Part shown: positions 8,489-17,180 of the stretch, piece by piece
How the letters are laid out: each line of letters opens with the position of its first letter
Position numbering within the stretch: position 1 is the first letter of the stretch
DNA from: UBA11574 sp964591175
GTDB lineage: Bacteria > Desulfobacterota > Desulfobacteria > Desulfobacterales > UBA11574
DNA: 64,000 bases
Assembly: GCA_964591175.1 (NCBI GenBank)
Contig: CAZQAF010000011.1
Location: forward strand, 1 to 64,000
Reading direction: 5' to 3'
The notes under the pieces: model-generated
The model's input: the letters and a program-made list of their open reading frames with translations, nothing else
What the model was told of the DNA's origin: nothing
Database searches by the model: none
Program-made: the position numbers and the translations under genes

Positions 8489-9676
8489 ATGGCCAAAACC
8501 ATAGAAGAGATCAATGCCAAAATTCGATCCGGAAAAGTGGTGGTGTTCACCGCCGAAGAGATTATAGAAGTGGTCCGGGAAAAAGGGATCAAACAGGCTG
8601 CTCGGGAGGTGGATGTGGTGACCACCGGAACCTTCAGCCCCATGTGTTCTTCGGGCGCTTTTTTCAACATAAAACAGCAAAAACTAAAGATGAAGTTCGG
8701 CGGCGGATTCGCCACTTTGAATGGCGTACCGGCGTATGCCGGCCTGGCAGCCGCCGACATCTACGTGGGGGCCACGGCGATTCCCGACGGCGATCCCCGC
8801 AACGGCAACGGCCGCCCGGGAAAATTCCGGTATGGCGGCGCCCACGTCATCGAGGACCTGGTTGCCGGGAAAAAAGTCCTGCTCAAAAGCGGTGCTTATG
8901 GTACCGATTGTTATCCGCTGAAAGCCCGGGAACAGACAATCGGACTGGAAGACATGAACGATGCATTCCTGTTCAACCCGAGAAACTGCTATCAGAACTA
9001 TAATGTCGCCGTCAACCTTTCCGATAAACCTATATACACTTACATGGGAAAACTCAAACCCAAGCTGGGAAATGCATACTATTGCAGCGCCGGTCAACTG
9101 TCACCCTTGCTAAACGATCCGTATTTCCGTACCATCGGTATCGGCACCCGGGTATTTTTCTGCGGTGCAGAGGGCTATGTTGCCTGGCCCGGCACCCAGC
9201 ACAATCCAACAGCGCCGAGGCTGGAAAACGGCACGCCGCAAACCCCGGCCGGAACCATTGCCCTGATCGGAGACATGAGGCAGATGAGTGGGGAATGGCT
9301 TCGGGCGGTTTCCTTTACCGGATATGGCGTAACACTGAGCGTGGCCGTGGGGGTTCCCATTCCCATTATAGACGAAGACATGTTGCGTTCGGTTTCCGTT
9401 ACCGACGACCAGCTCAAAGCGCCGGTGGTCGATTACAGTGAATATTATCCCTTGGGCCAAGGGGAAGCAAAACTCGGGGAGGTCACCTATCAGGCGCTGA
9501 AATCCGGAAGTATCCGCATCAAAGACCAAAAGGTGCCGACCGGATCTTTTTCCAGCTATGCTTTGGCCCGAAAGGTGGCCCATCATCTCAAACAGGTCAT
9601 TGAAGACGGCGATTTTTTGCTGACGCAATTCCAGGCGCCGCTCCCGGGTGCTGCAACAGAAAAGGAGGCCGCATAA
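8489..9676 (+). CDS. Homocysteine biosynthesis protein (DUF39; L-aspartate semialdehyde sulfurtransferase)
   Basis: The 395-residue protein belongs to the family that, in methanogens and many sulfate reducers, converts aspartate semialdehyde directly to homocysteine with sulfide-derived sulfur, bypassing O-acylhomoserine. The conserved start (KTIEEINAKIRSGKVVVFTA) and the Cys-bearing motif FSPMCSSGAFFNIKQ are visible. It is followed with a 1-bp overlap by its partner ferredoxin-NIL gene, the usual arrangement. Upstream is a Met-rich leader with terminator, so expression is probably linked to methionine supply. The ribosome site AAGGAG lies 9 bp before ATG. Confidence 0.88.
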   Translation: MAKTIEEINAKIRSGKVVVFTAEEIIEVVREKGIKQAAREVDVVTTGTFSPMCSSGAFFNIKQQKLKMKFGGGFATLNGVPAYAGLAAADIYVGATAIPDGDPRNGNGRPGKFRYGGAHVIEDLVAGKKVLLKSGAYGTDCYPLKAREQTIGLEDMNDAFLFNPRNCYQNYNVAVNLSDKPIYTYMGKLKPKLGNAYYCSAGQLSPLLNDPYFRTIGIGTRVFFCGAEGYVAWPGTQHNPTAPRLENGTPQTPAGTIALIGDMRQMSGEWLRAVSFTGYGVTLSVAVGVPIPIIDEDMLRSVSVTDDQLKAPVVDYSEYYPLGQGEAKLGEVTYQALKSGSIRIKDQKVPTGSFSSYALARKVAHHLKQVIEDGDFLLTQFQAPLPGAATEKEAA

Positions 9677-10092
9677 TGAAACAGACAAAACTGGTTTTTA
9701 TTTTTCCTGAAGATACCGTTGAAGAGCCGGTAACCTACAACCTGATCGCCGATTACGGCGTCCGGGTGAATATTTTGCGCGCCAGCATCGATCCCGGGAA
9801 ACAAGGACGTATGGTGGTGGAATTGGGGGGCGAGGAAATTCAGATTTCTCAAGCCCTGAACTATCTGGAAAGCCTCGGTGTAGTGGTTGCGCCGTTGGCT
9901 CAGAAGATCCGGCACCTCGAAGACCGCTGTACCGGCTGTACGGCCTGTGTGCCCCACTGCCCGACCCGGGCGCTGGACGTGGATCGTGATTCCTGGAAAG
10001 TATCCTTTGATTCTGAAAAGTGTATTGTTTGTTTCTCCTGTCTGGAAACCTGCGTTTATCACGCCATGTCAGTGGAAGAACAGTTTGCATAG
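9676..10092 (+). CDS. NIL-domain 4Fe-4S ferredoxin, partner of the homocysteine synthase
   Basis: The 138-residue protein has an N-terminal NIL (ACT-like) domain (about 1-75) and two ferredoxin clusters: CTGCTACVPHCP near residue 90 and CIVCFSCLETC near residue 120. The start ATG overlaps the upstream stop by one base. The family is genetically coupled to the DUF39 sulfurtransferase and is thought to supply electrons or regenerate its sulfur-carrying cysteine. The tight overlap supports joint translation. Confidence 0.9.
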   Translation: MKQTKLVFIFPEDTVEEPVTYNLIADYGVRVNILRASIDPGKQGRMVVELGGEEIQISQALNYLESLGVVVAPLAQKIRHLEDRCTGCTACVPHCPTRALDVDRDSWKVSFDSEKCIVCFSCLETCVYHAMSVEEQFA

Positions 10093-10219
10093 GAATTCGT
10101 GTTCCCTTGGCGCCGTAGCCGTACTTGGCGGCTGCGGCGCCAAGCTTCCGGTGTTCGCCCTGCTGGCTTTTCTGCTGGCCGTGACCGTATTTCAGGTCGG
10201 GCGATTCATCGGTTTTTAA
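10085..10219 (+). CDS. Possible small membrane protein
   Basis: This frame overlaps the NIL-ferredoxin stop by 8 bp and reads 44 codons from TTG 10085. It has a glycine/cysteine-containing N-terminus (SCSLGAVAVLGGCGAKLP) and one hydrophobic segment (VFALLAFLLAVTVFQVGRF). It ends 10 bp before the next small membrane gene, so it fills the gap neatly. The start codon is uncertain and I do not recognise a family. It may be a coding remnant. Confidence 0.4.
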   Translation: MHRNSCSLGAVAVLGGCGAKLPVFALLAFLLAVTVFQVGRFIGF

Positions 10220-10229
10220 AGGAGCAAAA

Positions 10230-10412
10230 ATGGATACTTTCGCGGTTATTCTCATTGTCGGTCTGGCGATGTTCTACGTCGGCCGAAAATTTTTCAACAA
10301 TCTTCGAAAAAGCGCGCAGCCATCCTGCGGCTGCGGTTGCAGCGCCTGTGATGTTCAAAGCATCTGCACGGATCCGGAAAATGCCGATAGTGCACCTTTT
10401 CACGTGAAATAA
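10230..10412 (+). CDS. FeoB-associated Cys-rich-like small membrane protein
   Basis: The 60-residue protein has an N-terminal transmembrane helix (AVILIVGLAMFYVGRKFF), a basic patch, and then a cysteine cluster SCGCGCSACDVQSIC. This is the layout of the small FeoB-associated Cys-rich membrane family. AAAGGAG lies 6 bp upstream of ATG. No feoB is nearby. It is probably co-transcribed with the sulfurtransferase/ferredoxin pair, where it may bind iron or handle an Fe-S cluster. Confidence 0.65.
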   Translation: MDTFAVILIVGLAMFYVGRKFFNNLRKSAQPSCGCGCSACDVQSICTDPENADSAPFHVK

Positions 10413-10467
10413 TAGTATCTGAAGCTTTTTTTAACATCGAGCGCCTGAACACATACGGGAGAAAATA

Positions 10468-10542
10468 ATGTATCGATATTTAAAAGTATTTTCCGGAAAC
10501 TCAAGCAAAGAACTTGCTGATGCGGGAACGCTTTTCACCTGA
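10468..10542 (+). pseudogene. Short gene remnant resembling the N-terminus of ribose-phosphate pyrophosphokinase
   Basis: GGGAG and ATG are followed by a 24-codon frame whose start (YLKVFSGNSSKELAD) resembles the opening strand of PRPP synthetases. The frame then ends at TGA, with no continuation in any frame that I can follow. It is possibly the decayed start of a lost gene. The resemblance is short and could be chance. Confidence 0.3.
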
Positions 10543-10619
10543 TGGGCGCTATTTAAGGAACACACGGTCATTTAGGATTCGAAGCATTTATCGGACGGAC
10601 ACCGTGTCCTGATCTCGGG

Positions 10620-12266
10620 TTAACCAAATTGGTTTCGCAGCGCTTTTTTATTGATTTTGCCCACGCTGGTCTTGGCAATTGAGTCAACCAACTTTACTTT
10701 GTCCGGAACTCCGAATTTTGGAATTATTCCGTTTTCGACAAACTGTTCGAAATAGTTTTTCAGATCTTCTCCGGTAACCGTGTTCTTAAATTCATCTTTT
10801 ATCACCACCAGTGCAAGGGGTCTTTCCCCCCACTTTTCATCGGCAATACCGATCACGGCGGCTTCGCTGACCGCCTCGTGCCGGCTGATAATGTCTTCCA
10901 GCGCCAAAGATGAAATCCACTCCCCGCCGGTTTTGATAACATCTTTGAGTCGATCGGTGATTTGGAGATACCCCTCTTCGTCAATAAAGCCGATATCTCC
11001 GGTATGGAGCCAACCGCCCGACCACAAATCTTCACTCTTTTCCGGATCTTTCAGATAGCCCTGGGTGAGCCAGGGTGTTCTTACCACCACCTCGCCGGTG
11101 CTTTTCTCATCATGGGGCAGCGGTCTCCCATCCGGATCGATGATTTCGAGATACACATTGGGAATGGGCAGCCCTGTTCTGCACCGTATGCCGATCTGTT
11201 CGTCCATTCCCCATTCGAGCATCTTCGGCTTTAGATTGGCCAGCGTCAGGACCGGGCAGGTTTCAGACATCCCGTAACCGGTGAAAACATTGATGCCCAG
11301 ATCGAGAGCCGATTTGCAAAGCCCGCGGGATAAGGCAGAACCGCCGATAATCACTTTCCATCCGGATAAATCATAATTTTCAATGGCCGGGCTGCTGATC
11401 AGCATGTGCATAATGGTCGGCACACAATGTGAAAATGTCACCTTTTCCGATGCGACCAGTTTCATCAGCATCTCGGGCTCGTATTTTCCGGGATATACCT
11501 GCTTTGCGCCGAGAAACGTCATCAGATAAGGCATCCCCCAGGCGTGAACATGAAACATCGGGGTCATGGGCATGTAGACATCTCCGGAATTGATAACAGC
11601 CTGTGACTTGTATGCACAAAGGCCGGACATAATGCCGTAGGTATGAAGTACGAGTTGACGATGGGAAAAGAATACACCCTTTGGAAAACCGGTGGTGCCG
11701 GTCGTATAAAAGGTTGTTGCCACGGTATTTTCATCCAAATCCGGAAATTCATAATCTTCGGCGGCATGGGAAAGCAGGTCTTCATATTCTCCGCTGGTAG
11801 CCAAAGACGTTACGATGCTTTCCGGCTGATCTGAAATCAGAATAATTTTTTTCGGCGTCTCAAACTGATCTTTTACGGACTCCAGCAATGGAATAAAATC
11901 CGAATTCACCAAAATCACATCATCTTGTGCATGATTAATCGTATAAATGAGCTGATCAGGGGACAGCCGGATATTGACGGTATGGAGCACCGCGCCCATC
12001 ATGGGCACGGCAAAGAAACATTCCAGATAGCGGTGGCTGTCCCAGTCCATGACCGCCACGGTATCTCCGGGCTTGACCCCGATATTTTTCAATGCATTGG
12101 CCAACCGATGGATTCTCTTGCCGAGGCCGGCGTAAGTATATCGCATTTTGTCCCGATAGATAATTTCCCGGTCGGGTGAATAGACAAGCGGGGTCCGGAG
12201 AAAATGCTTAATCAGGAGTTGATAGTTGTAAGCCGACGGTGTGGGTTCAATTATGTTCGCTGTCAT
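10620..12266 (-). CDS. Acyl-CoA ligase (AMP-forming, fatty-acid type)
   Basis: The 548-residue adenylate-forming enzyme activates a carboxylic acid with ATP to acyl-AMP and then acyl-CoA. The P-loop (YTTGTTGFPKGV, about 190), the central GYGMSETCPV motif and the C-terminal motifs (GWLHTGDIGFIDEEGYLQIT; KTSVGKINKKALR with the catalytic lysine) are all present. Length and motif spacing match medium/long-chain acyl-CoA synthetases. It is transcribed alone, opposite to its neighbours. The chain-length preference cannot be read from sequence. Confidence 0.88.
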   Translation of the reverse strand: MTANIIEPTPSAYNYQLLIKHFLRTPLVYSPDREIIYRDKMRYTYAGLGKRIHRLANALKNIGVKPGDTVAVMDWDSHRYLECFFAVPMMGAVLHTVNIRLSPDQLIYTINHAQDDVILVNSDFIPLLESVKDQFETPKKIILISDQPESIVTSLATSGEYEDLLSHAAEDYEFPDLDENTVATTFYTTGTTGFPKGVFFSHRQLVLHTYGIMSGLCAYKSQAVINSGDVYMPMTPMFHVHAWGMPYLMTFLGAKQVYPGKYEPEMLMKLVASEKVTFSHCVPTIMHMLISSPAIENYDLSGWKVIIGGSALSRGLCKSALDLGINVFTGYGMSETCPVLTLANLKPKMLEWGMDEQIGIRCRTGLPIPNVYLEIIDPDGRPLPHDEKSTGEVVVRTPWLTQGYLKDPEKSEDLWSGGWLHTGDIGFIDEEGYLQITDRLKDVIKTGGEWISSLALEDIISRHEAVSEAAVIGIADEKWGERPLALVVIKDEFKNTVTGEDLKNYFEQFVENGIIPKFGVPDKVKLVDSIAKTSVGKINKKALRNQFG

Positions 12267-12528
12267 GTTGGCTCCTCATATTAAGAATGAGACGAAACGC
12301 ATATTTTATAAGAGCGGCATCCTCAACTTATGCAATTCTTAAAATTTAATATAGCAGAAACAAATTAGAATTCAAGGAGATAAAACAGCGGGTAGTAAAA
12401 TCCGAAAAAAGTGATTGACAAGAATATCGGCATCCGTTGAAGATTGGAATTTAAGATGTATCCGCATGAGGCGGATAAATCTGTAATTCGGTGCTAGGAA
12501 TCTGTGATTTTAAAAAAGGAGGTTCAAG

Positions 12529-13053
12529 ATGTTGCTTGAATCCTATAAAATGGAAATTTTCAGGGCCGAGTGCAATCCGGGTTTTGAAGCGCTGCATTGT
12601 TTTGCCCATCTGGATCAGGATGTGGGAGAGGCGATCCCTTACCTCAATGCCGTTCTCGGCGGGTTTACGTATCAAAAAGACCCGCCCAGCGTCACCTTCA
12701 AAGCCCATGGCAAACTCATCACGGTTCATGGCAAAAAGATCGCCGTCAATGCACTTAAAGATGAAATCGAAGCCGCTAAAATCATCGAATGGCTGAAACG
12801 AGAGATCAATTCGGCCTGGAAAAATCGAGATAATATCGAACCCCTGTACGAAGCGGCTCCCCACCCCAAGGTCATTGAAATCCTCAAGCTGCTGCCGAAA
12901 ACCAATTGCAAAGAATGCGGCCTGCCCACCTGCATGGTTTTTGCCGCCCTGGTGGCCGAAGGCGCAAAAGGACCTGAAAACTGCCCGCCCTTGTGCGATG
13001 CAGATAGAGAACGACTGACGGGTTATTTGGGGCAATTTCGCTTTGATTATTAA
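12529..13053 (+). CDS. Putative Fe-S cluster protein (PF04060-type C-terminus)
   Basis: The 174-residue protein has a C-terminal motif TNCKECGLPTCMVFA followed about 16 residues later by NCPP. This is the C-x2-C-x4-C-x16-C pattern of the putative Fe-S domain found in corrinoid Fe-S proteins and related redox proteins. The N-terminal 110 residues are of unknown fold. A strong GGAGG lies upstream of ATG. It stands alone between the acyl-CoA ligase and the PhnD-like gene. The role is unknown. Confidence 0.7.
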   Translation: MLLESYKMEIFRAECNPGFEALHCFAHLDQDVGEAIPYLNAVLGGFTYQKDPPSVTFKAHGKLITVHGKKIAVNALKDEIEAAKIIEWLKREINSAWKNRDNIEPLYEAAPHPKVIEILKLLPKTNCKECGLPTCMVFAALVAEGAKGPENCPPLCDADRERLTGYLGQFRFDY

Positions 13054-13073
13054 CGGCAATAGGATGAGGTGCG

Positions 13074-13102
13074 TTGACACAATTGATACAATGTAGTATG
13101 AA
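13074..13102 (+). promoter_or_regulatory. Candidate sigma-70 promoter of the PhnD/sigma-54 sensor genes
   Basis: TTGACA (13074-13079), a 17-bp spacer and TATGAA (13097-13102) lie 70 bp before the GTG start at 13170. This suggests low-level housekeeping expression of the sensor pair. Confidence 0.5.
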
Positions 13103-13169
13103 CTAATTATCATATAGAATATAGACTACTAAATTTTCAATAAATTCAAAATTTTTAGAGAGATAAATT

Positions 13170-14144
13170 GTGAAGCTGCCATCCCGGGTTTCAAAAAAGC
13201 TACTATTTTTATATCTTGGGCTCTTTCTGATCATGCTCCTTGCTTCAGGGTGCAGCAGTGATACCGGTTATACGCCGGTGAATTTCTCCAACACCGTTAA
13301 AATAGAAAAATCCACATCCTTAAATGACAAATCTCACACGTTGAAAGTCGCCGTATCGGCGATGGTTTCTCCCAAGGAAACCTTTTCCACTTATCGCAAT
13401 CTGCTTGGCTATATCGGCGAACATCTGAATTACAAGATTCAACTCGTTCAACGGAAGACATACGATGAAATTAACGAACTTTTTCTAAAACGACAGATCG
13501 ATTTGGCATTTATTTGTTCAGGACCCTATGCCGTCGGTAAAGAAAAATATGGTTTCGAGGCATTGGCCGTCCCTGTTATCCGGAACAAGCCTTCTTACCA
13601 GGCGTACCTCATTGTAAACAAAGACAGCGCCATCGAGAATCTTGAAGGGTTAAGGGGAGGCGTGTTTGCCATGACAGACCCGGCATCGAATACCGGTGCC
13701 ATGGTGCCGCTCTATTGGCTGGCGAAAATGGGCGAGAAACCGGATACTTTTTTTAAAAATGTTACATATACATACAGCCATGACAATTCAATACTCGCCG
13801 TTGCTAAATCCTTGGTGGACGGCGCTGCCGTGGACGGCATGATCTGGGAGTATTATAACGCCCGAAATCCGATTTACACATCCCAAACCCGCGTGATTAA
13901 AAAATCGATTCCTTTTGGAAGCCCGCCTTTCGTGGCATCCAAATACCTGGCCCCCGAAATCAAAGCAAAAGCCCGGGATCTGCTCCTTAACATGCACAAA
14001 GATCCAAAGGGCAGATCCATTTTAAAGGCGCTGATGATCGACCGTTTTATATCCCCGAAGGACACCTGGTACCAGCCCGTACGTGAAATGAAAAAACAAC
14101 TGAATATCGTATACAGGGATTCGAATGTGGCCCAAAGATTTTAG
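13170..14144 (+). CDS. PhnD-like periplasmic substrate-binding lipoprotein
   Basis: The 324-residue protein has a lipoprotein signal (LIMLLASGC, lipid-bearing Cys about residue 28) followed by a phosphate/phosphonate-type binding domain (KVAVSAMVSPKETFSTYRNL, the typical PhnD start; DLAFICSGPYAVGK; GGVFAMTDPASNTGAMVPLY). No ABC permease or ATPase follows. Instead its end overlaps by 20 bp the start of a membrane-bound sigma-54 activator. I therefore read it as the ligand-sensing subunit of a regulator and not as a transporter part. The tetrathionate sensor TtrS carries a related PhnD-like sensor domain. Start GTG 13170 has GAGAG upstream. Confidence 0.82.
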   Translation: MKLPSRVSKKLLFLYLGLFLIMLLASGCSSDTGYTPVNFSNTVKIEKSTSLNDKSHTLKVAVSAMVSPKETFSTYRNLLGYIGEHLNYKIQLVQRKTYDEINELFLKRQIDLAFICSGPYAVGKEKYGFEALAVPVIRNKPSYQAYLIVNKDSAIENLEGLRGGVFAMTDPASNTGAMVPLYWLAKMGEKPDTFFKNVTYTYSHDNSILAVAKSLVDGAAVDGMIWEYYNARNPIYTSQTRVIKKSIPFGSPPFVASKYLAPEIKAKARDLLLNMHKDPKGRSILKALMIDRFISPKDTWYQPVREMKKQLNIVYRDSNVAQRF

Positions 14145-16332
14145 AAAACGGCTCATATTGACCATTGCCGTAATCGTCATGGTCAGCGGCCTGATTATTT
14201 CCCAAATCGTCATCCACCGATACAGCGCTACCTTATTCCAAATGGCGGCTGCCCAGGGCGAAAATATCGCACACAACCTTGCCTTGGATGCCGCCGACAA
14301 AATCCTCATCAATGACTTGGTTTCCCTCCAAAATCTCCTTGACGACCGGGTACGAAGCAATCCAAAGATCGCCTATCTGTTTGTTGTCAGGGATCACCGG
14401 GTACTTACCCATACATTTTCTAAAGGAATACCTGTTGAGCTGATAAATGCCAATGCCCCGGTTAACAGCCACCAGGGGCATTTGAAAAAAATTATTTCAA
14501 ACACAAACGACCGGTATATGGATTTTGCCTGGCCCATTTTTGAGGGCAAAGCCGGTATATTGCGTCTCGGATTATCTGAAAAACCGTTTCGAAACCAGAT
14601 CCGTCAACTCTGGATTCGAATGAGTGTCATTGCATTTGTGATTTTGATACTCGCGTTGGTTGTCGCACATCTTCTGGTCAAACATATCACTCGGCCGCTG
14701 GTTCAACTCACCGAACAGGTTGAAAAAATCGATGAAGGTCATTTGAATGTGAACATCGAAAGCAACGACCATGACGAAATCGGCCGTCTGGGCGCATCTT
14801 TCAAACAGATGCTGACGCGTATCCAGAATTACACGCTGAGGCTCACAGAATATGCCAACCGCCTCGAAGAGAAAAATAGAGAACTGAATCTCGCCCACCG
14901 ACAAACCCGGATTTCTTTCGAAATTGCCAAGGAAGTGGGCGCCTTGCCGAACTTAAAGGCGGTTTGCGAGTTTCTCGTTAAAAAGCTTCAAAATGTCGTC
15001 AAGTGCCAACATATGGTATTTGCGGTTTTCAGCAGCAAAAAGTCGGTTTTATTTGCCTATTCGGGAGACAATCTTACTACGGTAGAGGGAAACACGGTTG
15101 ATACTTTGGCCATGGATCTGTCAAAGATCGAACAAATCGAATGTGTTGACAGCAATCAAATACATTTTGAGTTTAACGAACTGTCGTCGGCAAAAAAAAC
15201 AATGGTGTATCCTATTCGACTCGAAAAGAGGCTGCTGGGAGCGATATATATCGGATGCCCCGAAGGCTGCGAATGCGCCGTCAATGAACTCGATATTATC
15301 GACTTGGTTCTGAGCCAATCCGGCGGAGCGATTTTGAGGGCAACCTTGTATGAGGATGAAATCGGCGATTTGAAACAAAAGGTCGATCAAACCGGATTTT
15401 CCGGCATGATCGGTAAAGACCCCCAGATACAGGTCATATTTAAGCTAATTGAGGATGTCGCGCCATCGGATGCGACGGTATTGATCCAGGGCGAAAGCGG
15501 TACCGGAAAAGAAATGGTGGCCCATGCCATTCATCGCAACAGTTTTCGCAAAAACAAGCCTTTTGTGGTGATCAACTGTTCGGCATATCCGGCAACGCTT
15601 TTGGAGAGCGAACTTTTCGGGCATGAAAAAGGCGCATTTACCGGTGCGCTGAAAACCAAGCCCGGTCGTTTCGAACAGGCCGACGGTGGTACCGTTTTTT
15701 TGGATGAAATCGGCGAAATACCGCCTTCCGCCCAGATCAAACTGCTGCGGATATTGCAAAGCAGAAAGTTCGAGCGATTGGGCGGTCGGGAAACACTGTC
15801 CGTGGATGTCCGCATTCTGGCGGCGACAAATAAAAACCTGCTGCAGGAGGTCAAAGACGGCCGATTTCGTGAGGATCTTTTCTATCGTTTAAACGTCATT
15901 CCGATCCACCTGCCACCATTGAGGGATCGGCGAAACGATCTGCTGCTTCTTGTCCGGCATTTTCTGGATCGGTTTTCCAAAACACAAAACAAAACCGTAA
16001 AAGATTTTTCCACGGAAGTTATGCGAAGACTGATGGATTATTCATGGCCGGGAAATGTTCGGGAGCTGGAAAACACCATAGAACATGCCGTGGTTCTGAC
16101 CAAGGGCGAGCAAATCCAGGTTTCGGATTTGCCCTCCGATTTTTTACGAGCAAAAACACCCGCTTCGAACAAAACGGTCAGCCTTGAGGAATCCGAAAAG
16201 CAGCATCTCATTGAAGCTCTCGAAAAATGCCGTTGGAATAAAAAGAAAGCCGCCCAAATTTTAGGTATCGGCCGCAGCACCCTGTACGTCAAACTCAAAA
16301 AATATCAATTAAAGCCGCCCACTTATCATTAA
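14125..16332 (+). CDS. Membrane-bound sigma-54-dependent transcriptional activator (HAMP-GAF-AAA+-Fis)
   Basis: The 735-residue protein has TM1 (about 9-30), a periplasmic sensor region (31-163), TM2 (about 165-187), a HAMP linker (to about 240), a GAF-like domain (about 265-405), an AAA+ core with Walker A GESGTGKE and the sigma-54 contact motif GAFTGA, and a C-terminal Fis-type helix-turn-helix (KKKAAQILGIGRSTLYVKLK). Most such activators are soluble. A transmembrane version with no kinase step would pass the signal straight from periplasm to promoter. The overlap with the PhnD-like gene suggests that protein is its sensor partner. A consensus -24/-12 promoter lies 330 bp downstream of its stop. 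Confidence 0.88.
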   Translation: MWPKDFRKRLILTIAVIVMVSGLIISQIVIHRYSATLFQMAAAQGENIAHNLALDAADKILINDLVSLQNLLDDRVRSNPKIAYLFVVRDHRVLTHTFSKGIPVELINANAPVNSHQGHLKKIISNTNDRYMDFAWPIFEGKAGILRLGLSEKPFRNQIRQLWIRMSVIAFVILILALVVAHLLVKHITRPLVQLTEQVEKIDEGHLNVNIESNDHDEIGRLGASFKQMLTRIQNYTLRLTEYANRLEEKNRELNLAHRQTRISFEIAKEVGALPNLKAVCEFLVKKLQNVVKCQHMVFAVFSSKKSVLFAYSGDNLTTVEGNTVDTLAMDLSKIEQIECVDSNQIHFEFNELSSAKKTMVYPIRLEKRLLGAIYIGCPEGCECAVNELDIIDLVLSQSGGAILRATLYEDEIGDLKQKVDQTGFSGMIGKDPQIQVIFKLIEDVAPSDATVLIQGESGTGKEMVAHAIHRNSFRKNKPFVVINCSAYPATLLESELFGHEKGAFTGALKTKPGRFEQADGGTVFLDEIGEIPPSAQIKLLRILQSRKFERLGGRETLSVDVRILAATNKNLLQEVKDGRFREDLFYRLNVIPIHLPPLRDRRNDLLLLVRHFLDRFSKTQNKTVKDFSTEVMRRLMDYSWPGNVRELENTIEHAVVLTKGEQIQVSDLPSDFLRAKTPASNKTVSLEESEKQHLIEALEKCRWNKKKAAQILGIGRSTLYVKLKKYQLKPPTYH

Positions 16333-16361
16333 ATTTCATTAAACCCGATCCATAACCGTTA

Positions 16362-16410
16362 TGTCCAGATAATGTTCAGGCCAATAAAAAATGTGTCTAT
16401 AATCTGGACA
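16362..16410 (+). promoter_or_regulatory. Inverted repeat, candidate activator binding site
   Basis: TGTCCAGAT (16362-16370) is repeated as its exact reverse complement ATCTGGACA (16402-16410), 40 bp centre to centre. It lies about 250-300 bp upstream of the -24/-12 promoter, the expected place for an enhancer site. The rest of 16333-16662 is AT-rich, with a CCATAC/GTATGG hairpin at 16598-16614. Confidence 0.5.
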
Positions 16411-16662
16411 CCCATAATGTCTCGTTATTTCATGATATATTCTCAAATCCAAAATAATACGTCCTGAGATCTTACACACTGTACAAATCGGTATCGGTTC
16501 TATTTTTTGTATCGATTTTCGTTGTTATTCACATCTTAGACACTCACCTCGTTTTTAGTAACCAAATTCTCCTTTTAATTTCATATAGATAATACCACCA
16601 TACTTTTTGTATGGCAGTATCTTAGAAACCCTCAAAAGGTCGACGTCCACTTCAAATATCCA

Positions 16663-16678
16663 TGGCACAGGTCTTGCT
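16663..16678 (+). promoter_or_regulatory. Sigma-54 promoter (-24/-12) of the ttr-like operon
   Basis: TGGCAC, then AGGTC, then TTGCT matches the sigma-54 consensus TGGCACG-N4-TTGCW at every position but one (A for G). The GG and GC pairs are correctly spaced. It lies 70 bp before the receiver-domain gene and directly downstream of the sigma-54 activator gene. Confidence 0.85.
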
Positions 16679-16745
16679 CTGTACTTGCTCTGTATTTGAT
16701 CGTTAGAAACCTTGATTCCGGAAAACCTCTAAAAAAAAATCAGGA

Positions 16746-17114
16746 ATGAAAAAAAAAATTCTCGTGATGAACGCCGATGAAAAAGAAAGCGGTGACCTAT
16801 GCACCCTTCTGAATGAACGGCAGTATCTTGCCACCCCAACCTATTCATTGCCGGAAATGATCACGTTCATTCAGAATATCCAATGCATGGTTGTGATTAT
16901 GGATCTTGATACGGTTCCCATTGATAACCGGACCATTCGGGAATTGACCCTAAAATACCCGGAGGTCTACTTTTTATGTCTATCCAAAGACCGATTTCAC
17001 CCCCACCTAAAAGAAGCTCTGTGCTACCACATTTATGCATGTATCAATAAACCGGTCGATCCGGATGAATTATTTTTCTGGCTGAAAAGTATACGCGAAG
17101 AGAAGGGCGTATGA
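16746..17114 (+). CDS. Receiver-like domain protein
   Basis: The 122-residue single-domain protein has CheY-like strand order (KKILVMNADEKE; VVIMDLDTVP with a candidate phospho-Asp; CINKPVDPDELF with the conserved Lys-Pro). The usual acidic pair near the N-terminus is degenerate (NADE), so phosphorylation is uncertain. It is the first gene after the sigma-54 promoter and precedes ttrB by 66 bp. There is no output domain, so it may act as a phosphate sink or modulator. Confidence 0.7.
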   Translation: MKKKILVMNADEKESGDLCTLLNERQYLATPTYSLPEMITFIQNIQCMVVIMDLDTVPIDNRTIRELTLKYPEVYFLCLSKDRFHPHLKEALCYHIYACINKPVDPDELFFWLKSIREEKGV

Positions 17115-17180
17115 AACAACCTTTTAAAATAACTTTCAATAATTTCATACCACAAAAACCTTAATGAAGGAGGTATTTAA

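Noticed and set aside
8314..9003. 229-codon ORF overlapping the homocysteine gene
   Set aside because: It is the shifted frame of a clearly coding gene; the Arg/Gly/Pro-rich product is typical of an off-frame reading.
10540..10575. Selenocysteine reading of the TGA after the PRPP-like fragment
   Set aside because: Read-through adds only about ten codons before another stop and creates no recognisable domain.
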